Assembly: GCA_013329565.1 (NCBI GenBank)
Contig: DUJZ01000136.1
Location: forward strand, 14,850 to 22,082
Direction of reading: 5' to 3'
Length of the DNA stretch: 7,233 nt
DNA from: Methanomassiliicoccales archaeon
Lineage (GTDB): Archaea; Thermoplasmatota; Thermoplasmata; Methanomassiliicoccales; UBA472
This document shows, piece after piece, positions 1 through 5,368 of this stretch (position 1 is the stretch's first letter; each line of letters opens with the position of its first letter). The position numbers and the translations under genes were made by a program. A model generated the notes under the pieces. It was not told the DNA's origin. It saw only the letters and a program-made list of their open reading frames with translations, and searched no databases.

Positions 1-843
1 AGAGGTCTGGCACTGGCCATCGGCGTCAACCCCTGGTTCTGCGGGCTGGACCCCTACCGCGGCGGCATGGCCTCGATCGACGAAGCGTGCCGCAACATAA
101 TCGCCGTGGGCGGTTATCCCGATTCATTCACAGATTGCCTTAACTTCGGAAACCCGGAGAAGCCGGAACGCCTCGGCGAGCTCGAGCAGGCCGTGGCCGG
201 AATGGGCGATCTGGCCCGATACCTTAACTTGCCGGTCCCGTCCGGGAACGTTTCGTTGTACAACGAGACAGCCAAAGGCTCCGTGCTTCCCACGCCGACC
301 GTGCTCGGGCTGGGAATAGTGGAGGACGTGCGCAGGTGCGTCACCACCGACCTGAAGAAGGAAGGGAACCGCCTCTACCTGGTTGGTAATACTTCGAAAG
401 AGTTCGGTGGTTCCGCCCTCTACCGCCGGTACGGCGGTCAGGGAGGGGAGGTCCCGGACGTTTCCCCAGAGGGGTTGAAGAGGTCCATGGACGAGATGCA
501 CGCGGCCATGAAGAAAGGCCTCATCGCCTCCTGCCACGACGTTTCCGACGGCGGATTGGCTATCGCCATCGCCGAGATGTGCCTGGGCGGGGACATCGGG
601 GCGAAGATCGAGACGAAACACGGCCTGTGGTTCATGTTCTCGGAGAGCAACACCCGCTGGGTGGTGGAGATGGAAGCTTCCAAGGAGAAGGAGTTCCTGG
701 CTTCGATGACCGTTCCGGTCGTCAAGCTGGGAAACGTCGGTGGCCGCTCCCTTTCCATAACCGTCGAGGATGAGAAGGCCGTGGTCACGCTGAAGGAAAT
801 GAGAAAGGCCTGGAGCGGCGCGCTCCCGAAGCTGATGGGGTGA
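1..843 (+). CDS. purL: Phosphoribosylformylglycinamidine synthase, PurL subunit (3' part, 5' end outside window)
   Basis: This is the synthetase subunit of FGAM synthase. It uses ATP and ammonia supplied by PurQ to convert FGAR to FGAM in cytosolic de novo purine synthesis. The reading frame is open from base 1, so the ATG at 67 is internal; 280 residues are visible before TGA. The fragment begins with a run containing VNPWFCGLDPYRGG (residues 9-22), followed by DEACRN (27-32) and TDCLNFGNPEKPE (44-56), which is diagnostic of PurL. Further on come SGNVSLYNET (81-90), the glycine-rich PTPTVLGLG (97-105) and HDVSDGGL (179-186) of the C-terminal AIRS-like domain. Domain order matches the C-terminal half of a small archaeal/Gram-positive-type PurL that works with separate PurQ and PurS. 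No PurS is visible here. purQ follows after 4 nt. The identification is firm; only the N-terminal half is missing, because of the window edge. Confidence 0.96.
   Translation, partial: RGLALAIGVNPWFCGLDPYRGGMASIDEACRNIIAVGGYPDSFTDCLNFGNPEKPERLGELEQAVAGMGDLARYLNLPVPSGNVSLYNETAKGSVLPTPTVLGLGIVEDVRRCVTTDLKKEGNRLYLVGNTSKEFGGSALYRRYGGQGGEVPDVSPEGLKRSMDEMHAAMKKGLIASCHDVSDGGLAIAIAEMCLGGDIGAKIETKHGLWFMFSESNTRWVVEMEASKEKEFLASMTVPVVKLGNVGGRSLSITVEDEKAVVTLKEMRKAWSGALPKLMG
839..843 (+). promoter_or_regulatory. Shine-Dalgarno of purQ overlapping the purL stop
   Basis: GGTGA lies 4 nt before the purQ ATG at 848, and its last three bases are the purL TGA stop. GGTGA matches the part of the archaeal ribosome-binding consensus that pairs with the CACCUCC end of 16S rRNA. 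The layout suggests that ribosomes finishing PurL re-initiate on PurQ. Confidence 0.6.
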
Positions 844-847
844 ACTG

Positions 848-1663
848 ATGAAGGACGTCAAGGTCTGCGTGCTGAGGATAGAGGGTACGAACTGCGAGGA
901 CGAAGCGGCCCAGGCCTTTGCCTCCGTCGGCGCCTCTCCGGAGAAGGTTCATCTGAAACAGCTGTTGGGACAGTGCCCATCCGATCTGAAGCGCGATCTG
1001 GGAAGCTACGACATCCTGATGCTTCCCGGCGGCTTCTCGGCCGGTGATTACGTTCGCGCGGGAGCGATATTCGCCGCCCGAATGAAGAGCGGGCTGAAGA
1101 AGGACATCATCCGCTTCGTGGAGTCCGGCAAGCCGGTGATCGGCGTCTGCAACGGATTCCAGATATTGGTGGAGCTTGGATTGCTTCCGGCCATGGACGG
1201 CACCATGTCCGAGGAGCCGGAGGCGGCGCTGTACACCAACGATTCCGGACGTTTCGAGTGCCGGCCGACCCTGCTCAGGCAGGAGAAGAAGGGGAAGAGC
1301 GTCTTCACCTCCGGGATCCCCTGCGGCTCGGTGGTCATGTATCCATCGGCCCACGCGGAAGGGAAGCTGATGTTCCCTCGCTCCAGGCAGAGCAAGATGC
1401 TGAAACGACTGCTGGATAACGAACAGGTCATGTTCCGCTATGTCGATCCGGAGGGAGAGTACGCCGGATACCCCTGGTGCCCCAACGGTTCGCTGTACAA
1501 CATCGCCGGGATATGCAACCCGGCCGGGAACGTGCTGGGCATGATGCCCCACCCGGAACGGGTGCTGAAAAGGGAGACCCATCCGGACTGGACGAGGGCG
1601 AAGTGGAAGGAGGACGGCGACGGGCTGTCCATCTTCCGTTCCGCCGTGAACAGCGTGAAGTGA
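848..1663 (+). CDS. purQ: Phosphoribosylformylglycinamidine synthase, glutaminase subunit PurQ
   Basis: This is a class I glutamine amidotransferase that hydrolyses glutamine and passes ammonia to PurL. It has 271 residues, near the upper end of the stand-alone PurQ range. Visible motifs are the N-terminal VLRIEGTNCEDE (8-19), the oxyanion-loop region LPGGFSAGDYVRAG (59-72), the nucleophile elbow GVCNGFQ with Cys101, SAHAEGK (167-173), and the catalytic His235/Glu237 in MMPHPER (232-238). The Cys-His-Glu triad is therefore complete. The ATG at 848 is chosen because it sits 4 nt after the purL stop, has a GGTGA Shine-Dalgarno, and the protein begins directly at the first beta-strand (VKVCVLRIEG). 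The gene is co-transcribed with purL, and its TGA abuts the TGA of the convergent ribK gene. No U-tract terminator is seen after it. Confidence 0.96.
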   Translation: MKDVKVCVLRIEGTNCEDEAAQAFASVGASPEKVHLKQLLGQCPSDLKRDLGSYDILMLPGGFSAGDYVRAGAIFAARMKSGLKKDIIRFVESGKPVIGVCNGFQILVELGLLPAMDGTMSEEPEAALYTNDSGRFECRPTLLRQEKKGKSVFTSGIPCGSVVMYPSAHAEGKLMFPRSRQSKMLKRLLDNEQVMFRYVDPEGEYAGYPWCPNGSLYNIAGICNPAGNVLGMMPHPERVLKRETHPDWTRAKWKEDGDGLSIFRSAVNSVK

Positions 1664-1666
1664 TCA
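1661..1666. other. Abutting convergent stop codons in the palindrome TGATCA (purQ/ribK)
   Basis: Bases 1661-1663 are the purQ TGA on the plus strand. Bases 1664-1666 read TCA, which is the ribK TGA on the minus strand. The two coding regions touch with no base between them, so their transcripts must overlap unless termination happens exactly at the stop. Confidence 0.95.
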
Positions 1667-2347
1667 GAAGTTGAGGTGGATGCGGACCTCGACCTGGTCC
1701 CCGTCGTCCAGCCCGAGCGTCCGGCGCAGGTGGAACTTGCAGACCACTTCCAGCACGTCCTCGTAGTGCGATCTCCGCGGTAGAACGACCGCGCACTCGA
1801 CGTTCTGGATGCTGGCCGGGATGCAGTGCACATCGCCGAACGTACGACCGTTGCGCTCGAACCCCTTGATGTCGATCGTCCGTCCGTTACGAAGGGTGTC
1901 CAGCTTGTGATGCTCCGTCGGAAGAAGCTTCACGTTGAGCGTGCCCTCGTAGGGCTTGAAACCAAGCTTCTCCACGAACTGCTCCATGTAGCCCGGCTGC
2001 GTGACGTAGTACTGCCCTTCGCCCATGCCCTCGACGACGGTGCCTTTAATGACCATCTCGTCCTTCATCTCGAATATCTTCTGGTATTCGATGTACTCCT
2101 TGCGCAGCATGTCCGCGCCCTTGGACGTTATGCGGATGCGCTGGCGCCTGGCGCCGAGATCGCGCTCGATCAATTTTCCGTCCAAAAGCTCCAGGATGCG
2201 TTTCGATGCGGACTGCTGGGACATGTCCAGCATGTCCCCGAGCTCACGTGACGAAAGGGCGACGTAATCGTGCAATCCCCCCATGAGCGCGATGCGCCTG
2301 AGGGCGGTAACGAACTTCTCGTCGTTCTCTGGCTCCAAAGGTAACAA
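1664..2347 (-). CDS. ribK: CTP-dependent riboflavin kinase with N-terminal winged-helix regulator domain (RbkR type)
   Basis: The C-terminal half is an archaeal DUF120 riboflavin kinase, which makes FMN from riboflavin using CTP rather than ATP. The 227-residue product has a MarR-like winged helix at about 18-78, with a likely recognition helix around MSQQSASKRILELL (42-55) and a wing near RRQRIRITSKG (67-77). The kinase domain spans about 99-227. It shows the nucleotide loop GMGEGQYY (107-114), PYEGTLNVKL (132-141), where T136 and N138 align with the Mg-binding Thr and Asn of Methanocaldococcus MJ0056, and RRSHYEDVLEV (191-201). This fusion is the architecture of RbkR, known in archaea as both kinase and repressor/activator of riboflavin genes. 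The start is uncertain: TTG at 2347 directly follows GGGGAG, whereas TTG at 2338 would place that motif 8 nt upstream. No ATG occurs before residue 22. It probably autoregulates through the dyads upstream. Confidence 0.93.
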   Translation of the reverse strand: MLPLEPENDEKFVTALRRIALMGGLHDYVALSSRELGDMLDMSQQSASKRILELLDGKLIERDLGARRQRIRITSKGADMLRKEYIEYQKIFEMKDEMVIKGTVVEGMGEGQYYVTQPGYMEQFVEKLGFKPYEGTLNVKLLPTEHHKLDTLRNGRTIDIKGFERNGRTFGDVHCIPASIQNVECAVVLPRRSHYEDVLEVVCKFHLRRTLGLDDGDQVEVRIHLNF

Positions 2348-2363
2348 CTCCCCTACCTGCTAC

Positions 2364-2378
2364 TCCGTAATCCGTAAT
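2364..2378. repeat. Tandem TCCGTAAT repeat next to the first dyad
   Basis: TCCGTAAT occurs at 2364-2371 and again at 2371-2378, a period of 7 sharing one T. The second copy supplies the left arm (GTAAT) of the dyad at 2374-2385, so three GTAAT/ATTAC half-sites cluster in about 19 bp. Confidence 0.6.
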
Positions 2379-2385
2379 AGATTAC
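2374..2385. promoter_or_regulatory. Candidate operator dyad, copy 1
   Basis: GTAAT-AG-ATTAC is a perfect 5+5 inverted repeat with a 2-bp spacer, 36 to 47 bp upstream of the ribK TTG at 2347. It shares the 12-mer TAATAGATTACT (2375-2386) with a second copy 36 bp away. A short palindrome of this form suits a dimeric winged-helix protein, and the encoded RibK carries such a domain. That RibK binds here is inference. Confidence 0.6.
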
Positions 2386-2410
2386 TTTCCTGGTTATCGC
2401 TTATTTCCAT

Positions 2411-2422
2411 TAATAGATTACT
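2411..2422. promoter_or_regulatory. Candidate operator dyad, copy 2
   Basis: TAATAGATTACT is repeated exactly from 2375-2386. Its dyad core here is TAAT-AG-ATTA (4+4), because the outer left base is T instead of G. It lies about 43 bp upstream of the marker 8 start and overlaps its weak TATA candidate, so a bound protein could affect transcription in both directions. Confidence 0.55.
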
Positions 2423-2464
2423 AGGCATGCGCAGGATTGATATCACTCCATTCCTTTCCCGGGC

Positions 2465-3292
2465 GTGATGACGAAGGACCATCATGTAATGGAAGTCCTG
2501 GGGCTTTCCAGGGTGGTGGTGGAGAACGGCGTTGTGGTTGACGTAAGCGAACCGCGCGTGGAGTTCTGCCCCCTGTTCTACAAGCACCGGGGCATCGAGA
2601 AGCTCACCAAGGAGAGCATCCGCGAGAACGTGGAGTTCCGCATCAGGGACTTCGGCATCTTCACCGAGCGCCGCCAGATGCGCATGAAGGACTTCCTGAG
2701 CTTCGGTATCTCCGAACTGATGAGCATGTGCGTGACCAAGGGAACGATCGACTGCTCGGTATGCGTGTGCGACGGCTCCGGGACGGCCATCGTCGACGAC
2801 CCGGAGCTCGTTCAGGGAATAGGAGGACGCATCTCCGGCATGGTGGAGACCACCCCGCTGCAGAACGTCATCAAGGCCATCGGCCGGGACCGCGTGCTCG
2901 ATCCGGAAACGGCCAGGATAGACCAGGTGGCTGGAGCGAGGAAAGCCTGGGACATGGGTTACCGGAAGATAGGCGTGACGGTCGTCAGGGGTAACGACGC
3001 CGCCCTCATCCGCAAGGAGATGGGAGATAACGTGTTGCTGTTCGCCGTACACACGTCTGGCGTGACGGAAGAGGAGGCGAAGATGCTCTACGCCAACTGC
3101 GACATCGCCACCGCCTGCGCCTCCAAGCACATGTGGGACATCGGCAGGAAGCTCGGCGCCATGCAGGTCGGAACGAAGGTACCGGTGTTCGCCATCACCG
3201 ACCGGGGAAAGGAGATCTGCGATATTCGTTTGAAACAGATAAACAAGGAAGCGAAGAGCGGCCCGGACGATCCCGCCCGGCCGCTGATCTGA
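2465..3292 (+). CDS. mmp8: Methanogenesis marker protein 8 (DUF2099)
   Basis: This is a conserved methanogen protein of unknown biochemical function. The 275 residues match my recollection of the family along their length: EVLGLSRVVVENG (10-22), EFCPLFYKHRGIEKLTKESI (33-52), IRENVEFRIRDFG (52-64), RMKDFLSFGISEL (73-85), DDPELVQGIGGRISG (111-125), LDPETARIDQV (145-155) and GYRKIGVTV (165-173). No signal peptide or membrane segment is seen, so it is likely cytosolic. There are eight cysteines, three clustered as C97-x2-C100-x-C102. The GTG at 2465 and the ATG at 2468 are both possible starts; the family N-terminus fits either, while ATG 2486 would remove conserved residues. It is transcribed divergently from ribK and ends flush against the PIN gene. 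The methanogenesis link is family knowledge; nothing visible reveals a reaction. Confidence 0.9.
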   Translation: MMTKDHHVMEVLGLSRVVVENGVVVDVSEPRVEFCPLFYKHRGIEKLTKESIRENVEFRIRDFGIFTERRQMRMKDFLSFGISELMSMCVTKGTIDCSVCVCDGSGTAIVDDPELVQGIGGRISGMVETTPLQNVIKAIGRDRVLDPETARIDQVAGARKAWDMGYRKIGVTVVRGNDAALIRKEMGDNVLLFAVHTSGVTEEEAKMLYANCDIATACASKHMWDIGRKLGAMQVGTKVPVFAITDRGKEICDIRLKQINKEAKSGPDDPARPLI

Positions 3293-3295
3293 TCA
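3290..3295. other. Abutting convergent stop codons in the palindrome TGATCA (mmp8/PIN gene)
   Basis: Bases 3290-3292 are the marker 8 TGA on the plus strand. Bases 3293-3295 read TCA, the TGA of the minus-strand PIN gene. The spacing is zero, identical to the purQ/ribK junction at 1661-1666. Confidence 0.95.
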
Positions 3296-3646
3296 TTCCT
3301 CGATGACCAAACGCTTTCGCGAGCGCAGGAAGATGGCGCGAACGCCCTCCTGCCTCATCTTCTTGCGCAGGATGTGATCGTTGGTGACCACCATGGCGCC
3401 CAGCGCCTTGGCCACCTCTAGCACGCCGGCGTCGCCCTGCGTGGAAGTCTCGTAGCGGATGTACTTTCCGGCCAGCTTCAGGGCGACCTGGGCATACTTG
3501 CTGTCGGAACGTTTCAATTCGCCGATGACCGGCCCGGGAACGTACGCCTCGAACTCCCCGAAAAGGTTCGCCAGCTCCAGGTCCAGGTTCATCTTGAACT
3601 CGAAAGGCATGAGGAGCGCGTTGGTGTCCAGGACCACCTTCTGCAT
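3293..3646 (-). CDS. PIN-domain protein, Fcf1/Utp24-like (probable RNA-processing nuclease)
   Basis: This 117-residue protein is essentially a single PIN domain, the metal-dependent ribonuclease fold. The acidic active-site residues are all present: Asp7 in VVLDTNALL (4-12), Glu43 in GPVIGELKR (38-46), Asp72 in GDAGVLEVA (71-79) and Asp90 in VVTNDHILRKK (86-96). The ATG at 3646 places the LDTN motif at the very N-terminus, as usual. It follows the aIF2-gamma stop by 6 nt in the same direction. A small PIN protein after S6e and aIF2-gamma is a known archaeal arrangement (COG1412, related to eukaryotic Fcf1/Utp24 of 18S rRNA processing), which favours a housekeeping rRNA role. The alternative is a solitary VapC-type toxin, but no antitoxin gene is adjacent. 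PIN fold is near certain; family assignment rests partly on context. Confidence 0.87.
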   Translation of the reverse strand: MQKVVLDTNALLMPFEFKMNLDLELANLFGEFEAYVPGPVIGELKRSDSKYAQVALKLAGKYIRYETSTQGDAGVLEVAKALGAMVVTNDHILRKKMRQEGVRAIFLRSRKRLVIEE

Positions 3647-3652
3647 GAAGCC

Positions 3653-4882
3653 TCACTCTATGATGCCGTAGCCGATGAGGCGCCACTTGTTGGCGATCTT
3701 GCGGGAGACGGCCACGCGCTGACCTGTCTCGGCGCATACCGGGATCTTCAAGGCGACCTCGGACTGATCGCCGCGGGCGCTGGTCACCAGGCCAACGGTA
3801 GTCGCGGTCCCGATGCTCAGCATCAGGGGCTCGTTGGTCTTGATGTTCTCCACCACCATGTCATCGCTGGTACCGACGACGCGCTCCAGCAGGTGGGTGG
3901 TCATCTTGAACTTGAAGTGGACCTCGGGAAGCGTTCCAGGCTTGCCGACCACGCGTCCGGTGAGGCCGTCGGACTTGGTCATCGAGGGATCGAGCTTGGT
4001 GCCTATGGCGACGAGACCGCCGGGCCTTATCTTGTTCACCGGGCTTCCGCCGGTGTGCAACGATTCGACGGTGGTGGTGATGGTCTCCCAGGTGAACTTG
4101 CCGCCGGGCTGCTCCACCTTGCGTCCGGGGGATATCTCTATCTCATCGCCGACCTTCAGGACGCCCTGCATCAACGTACCGCCGAGCACGCCGCCCTTCA
4201 GGTCCTCTATGGACATTCCGGGCTGGTTGATATCGAAGGAGCGGGCCACGAACAGCTTGGCCGCCTTCTTCTCGTCGTGCTTCCTGGTCGGGATGTACTT
4301 CTGGATGGCGTCAATGAGCTTGTCGATGTTGACGTCATGATGAGCGGAAACTGGAATTATCGGAGCGTTCTCGGCGATGGTGCCCTTGACGAACTTCTTA
4401 ATCTGGTTGTAGTTCGCCATGGCCTCGTCGCGGGTGACGAGGTCGATCTTGTTCTGGACGATGATGATGTTCTCCACCCCGATGATGGAGAGCGCCATGA
4501 GATGCTCCTTGGTCTGCGGCTGCGGACATTCCTCGTTGGCGGCGACGAGCAGAAGCGCGCCGTCCATCATGGCCGCCCCGGAGAGCATGGTGGCCATCAA
4601 GGTCTCGTGCCCGGGAGCGTCGACGAAGGAAACGGAGCGAACGAACTCCGCTTCCCCTCCGCATACCTTGCAGGTAGCGGAGTTGGAGTAGGTCTCCTCG
4701 CACTTCTTGCACTTGTAGAAGGATACGTCCGCGTAACCCAGCCTGATGGAGATGCCCCTCTTGATCTCTTCGGAGTGGCGGTCGGTCCAGTCACCGGAAA
4801 GGGCCTTGGTCAGCGTGGTCTTGCCGTGGTCCACGTGGCCGATCATCCCGATGTTGACCTCAGGCTGGCGGGACACCTTCAT
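3653..4882 (-). CDS. eif2g: Translation initiation factor aIF2 subunit gamma
   Basis: This is the GTPase core of the archaeal aIF2 heterotrimer, which delivers Met-tRNAi to the small ribosomal subunit. The 409-residue length is normal. The G domain shows G1 GHVDHGKT (15-22), switch 1 [11 protein letters not shown] (42-52), a zinc knuckle with Cys58, Cys61, Cys71 and Cys74, G3 DAPGH (88-92), G4 NKID (144-147) and G5 VSA (178-180). Domains II and III follow at about 205-325 and 326-409, with conserved RSFDINQPG (214-222) and GGVLGGTL (230-237). The serine in place of threonine in switch 1 is common in euryarchaeal members and is not a defect. The ATG at 4882 is supported by GAGGAG 8 nt upstream, and its A is also the last base of the S6e TAA stop, so translation of the two is probably coupled. 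Confidence 0.98.
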   Translation of the reverse strand: MKVSRQPEVNIGMIGHVDHGKTTLTKALSGDWTDRHSEEIKRGISIRLGYADVSFYKCKKCEETYSNSATCKVCGGEAEFVRSVSFVDAPGHETLMATMLSGAAMMDGALLLVAANEECPQPQTKEHLMALSIIGVENIIIVQNKIDLVTRDEAMANYNQIKKFVKGTIAENAPIIPVSAHHDVNIDKLIDAIQKYIPTRKHDEKKAAKLFVARSFDINQPGMSIEDLKGGVLGGTLMQGVLKVGDEIEISPGRKVEQPGGKFTWETITTTVESLHTGGSPVNKIRPGGLVAIGTKLDPSMTKSDGLTGRVVGKPGTLPEVHFKFKMTTHLLERVVGTSDDMVVENIKTNEPLMLSIGTATTVGLVTSARGDQSEVALKIPVCAETGQRVAVSRKIANKWRLIGYGIIE

Positions 4883-5277
4883 TATTTCTTCTCCTCTTTC
4901 TTCGGGACCAGTTCCTCGACCGGCTTGGGACCCTGAGAAACGATCTTCATGTTTATCTGGACGGTGTCGGTGGCGACGGAGTGGCCGCGCACGGACTTCC
5001 TCTTCCGCAGGCCGCCCTCGGTGGTGTAGAAGCCGGTGCTGGTGGTCAGCAGGAGCTTCTTCCGGCGCGGTCCGGGTAGGTCCTTCCTCATGGCGAAACC
5101 GTCCTTGTCGCTTCCGCCAGTGATCGTAAGCTTGTAGCCAGGCAGCCCTACGAATATGCCATCTATGGTGTCGCCTATCTTCTTCCCTATCAGGGAGTTG
5201 GCGTGATGTCCAGACACCGGGACATTGTAGGACCTGCCGGATTTCATGTCGTTAACAACGGCCTTGAATTCAACCAT
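4882..5277 (-). CDS. rps6e: Ribosomal protein S6e
   Basis: This is a small-subunit ribosomal protein found only in archaea and eukaryotes. From the ATG at 5277 it has 131 residues, typical for archaeal S6e. Visible features are the N-terminal strand [10 protein letters not shown] (1-10), the family signature [12 protein letters not shown] (52-63), the basic stretch [10 protein letters not shown] (68-77), [10 protein letters not shown] (89-98) and a lysine/glutamate-rich tail. The frame is open to a GTG at 5286, but that GTG lies inside the AAGGTG Shine-Dalgarno serving the ATG, and S6e proteins normally begin at MVEFK-like sequence, so the ATG is preferred. It is the first gene of the S6e, aIF2-gamma, PIN transcription unit, with a TATA-like element upstream. 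Its TAA is the only non-TGA stop in the window. Confidence 0.97.
   Translation of the reverse strand: MVEFKAVVNDMKSGRSYNVPVSGHHANSLIGKKIGDTIDGIFVGLPGYKLTITGGSDKDGFAMRKDLPGPRRKKLLLTTSTGFYTTEGGLRKRKSVRGHSVATDTVQINMKIVSQGPKPVEELVPKKEEKK
4891..4896 (-). promoter_or_regulatory. Shine-Dalgarno of aIF2-gamma inside the S6e 3' end
   Basis: GAGGAG on the minus strand lies 8 nt before the aIF2-gamma ATG and is formed by the glutamate codons of the lysine/glutamate-rich S6e tail. It is a strong match to the archaeal consensus. Confidence 0.7.
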
Positions 5278-5283
5278 ACTAAA

Positions 5284-5289
5284 CACCTT
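5284..5289 (-). promoter_or_regulatory. Shine-Dalgarno deciding the S6e start
   Basis: AAGGTG on the minus strand lies 6 nt before the ATG at 5277. It contains the in-frame GTG at 5286, which would otherwise extend S6e by three residues, so the ATG is the better start. Confidence 0.7.
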
Positions 5290-5327
5290 TTGAGCGTTAT
5301 GAGTATTGCGCCCTAATGTAGTACCGC

Positions 5328-5337
5328 TTAAATAATT
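5328..5337 (-). promoter_or_regulatory. TATA-like promoter element of the S6e operon
   Basis: The minus strand reads AATTATTTAA here, an archaeal box A-like sequence in an otherwise GC-rich region. It predicts a transcript start near 5305 and a leader of roughly 25-30 nt that includes the AAGGTG site. A C-rich tract lies directly upstream (minus strand of 5341-5362). This 5278-5368 spacer between S6e and the reductase gene holds no other gene. Confidence 0.6.
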
Positions 5338-5368
5338 ATTGGTGGCGGCGGGGGTGTGTGGCGTACCC

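Larger units (their letters stand above)
2348..2464. promoter_or_regulatory. Divergent control region between ribK and methanogenesis marker 8
   Basis: This 117-bp spacer is AT-rich against GC-rich flanks and is the only divergent start region in the window. For ribK (minus strand), GAAATAAG at 2401-2408 is a possible TATA box, which would place the transcript start near 2377, inside the first dyad. For marker 8 (plus strand), TTAATAGA at 2410-2417 is a weak TATA candidate, giving a start near 2436-2440. No Shine-Dalgarno precedes the marker 8 start, so that message may be leaderless or have a short unstructured leader. The promoter positions are inferred from spacing only. Confidence 0.55.

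Noticed and set aside
67..69. ATG at 67 as the purL start
   Set aside because: The conserved PurL sequence is already in frame from base 1, so this methionine is internal.
124..1582. Long minus-strand open frames (124-861 and 785-1582) opposite purL and purQ
   Set aside because: Both oppose fully motif-supported purine genes and encode low-information, histidine/leucine/glycine-rich sequence.
2360..3130. A 256-codon minus-strand frame reaching from marker 8 into the divergent spacer
   Set aside because: It is antisense to conserved DUF2099 sequence and its end runs through the promoter repeats; its product resembles no family.
3258..3284. GC-rich inverted repeat (9-bp arms with one mismatch, 9-nt loop) just before the marker 8 stop
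   Set aside because: It could fold, but no T-rich tract follows on either strand and it lies within codons for the C-terminal tail, so I do not call it a terminator.
3293..3646. PIN gene as half of a VapBC toxin-antitoxin pair
   Set aside because: No small antitoxin gene is adjacent: one side is aIF2-gamma and the other convergent marker 8. The operon context fits an rRNA-processing PIN protein better.
4738..4758. Serine instead of threonine in the aIF2-gamma switch 1 (RGISI)
   Set aside because: This substitution is common in euryarchaeal aIF2-gamma and is not a loss of function.
3893..4936. A 347-codon open frame on the plus strand across aIF2-gamma
   Set aside because: It is antisense to an unmistakable aIF2-gamma gene with all GTPase motifs. 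Its translation has no recognisable domain; long antisense frames are expected in GC-rich coding DNA.
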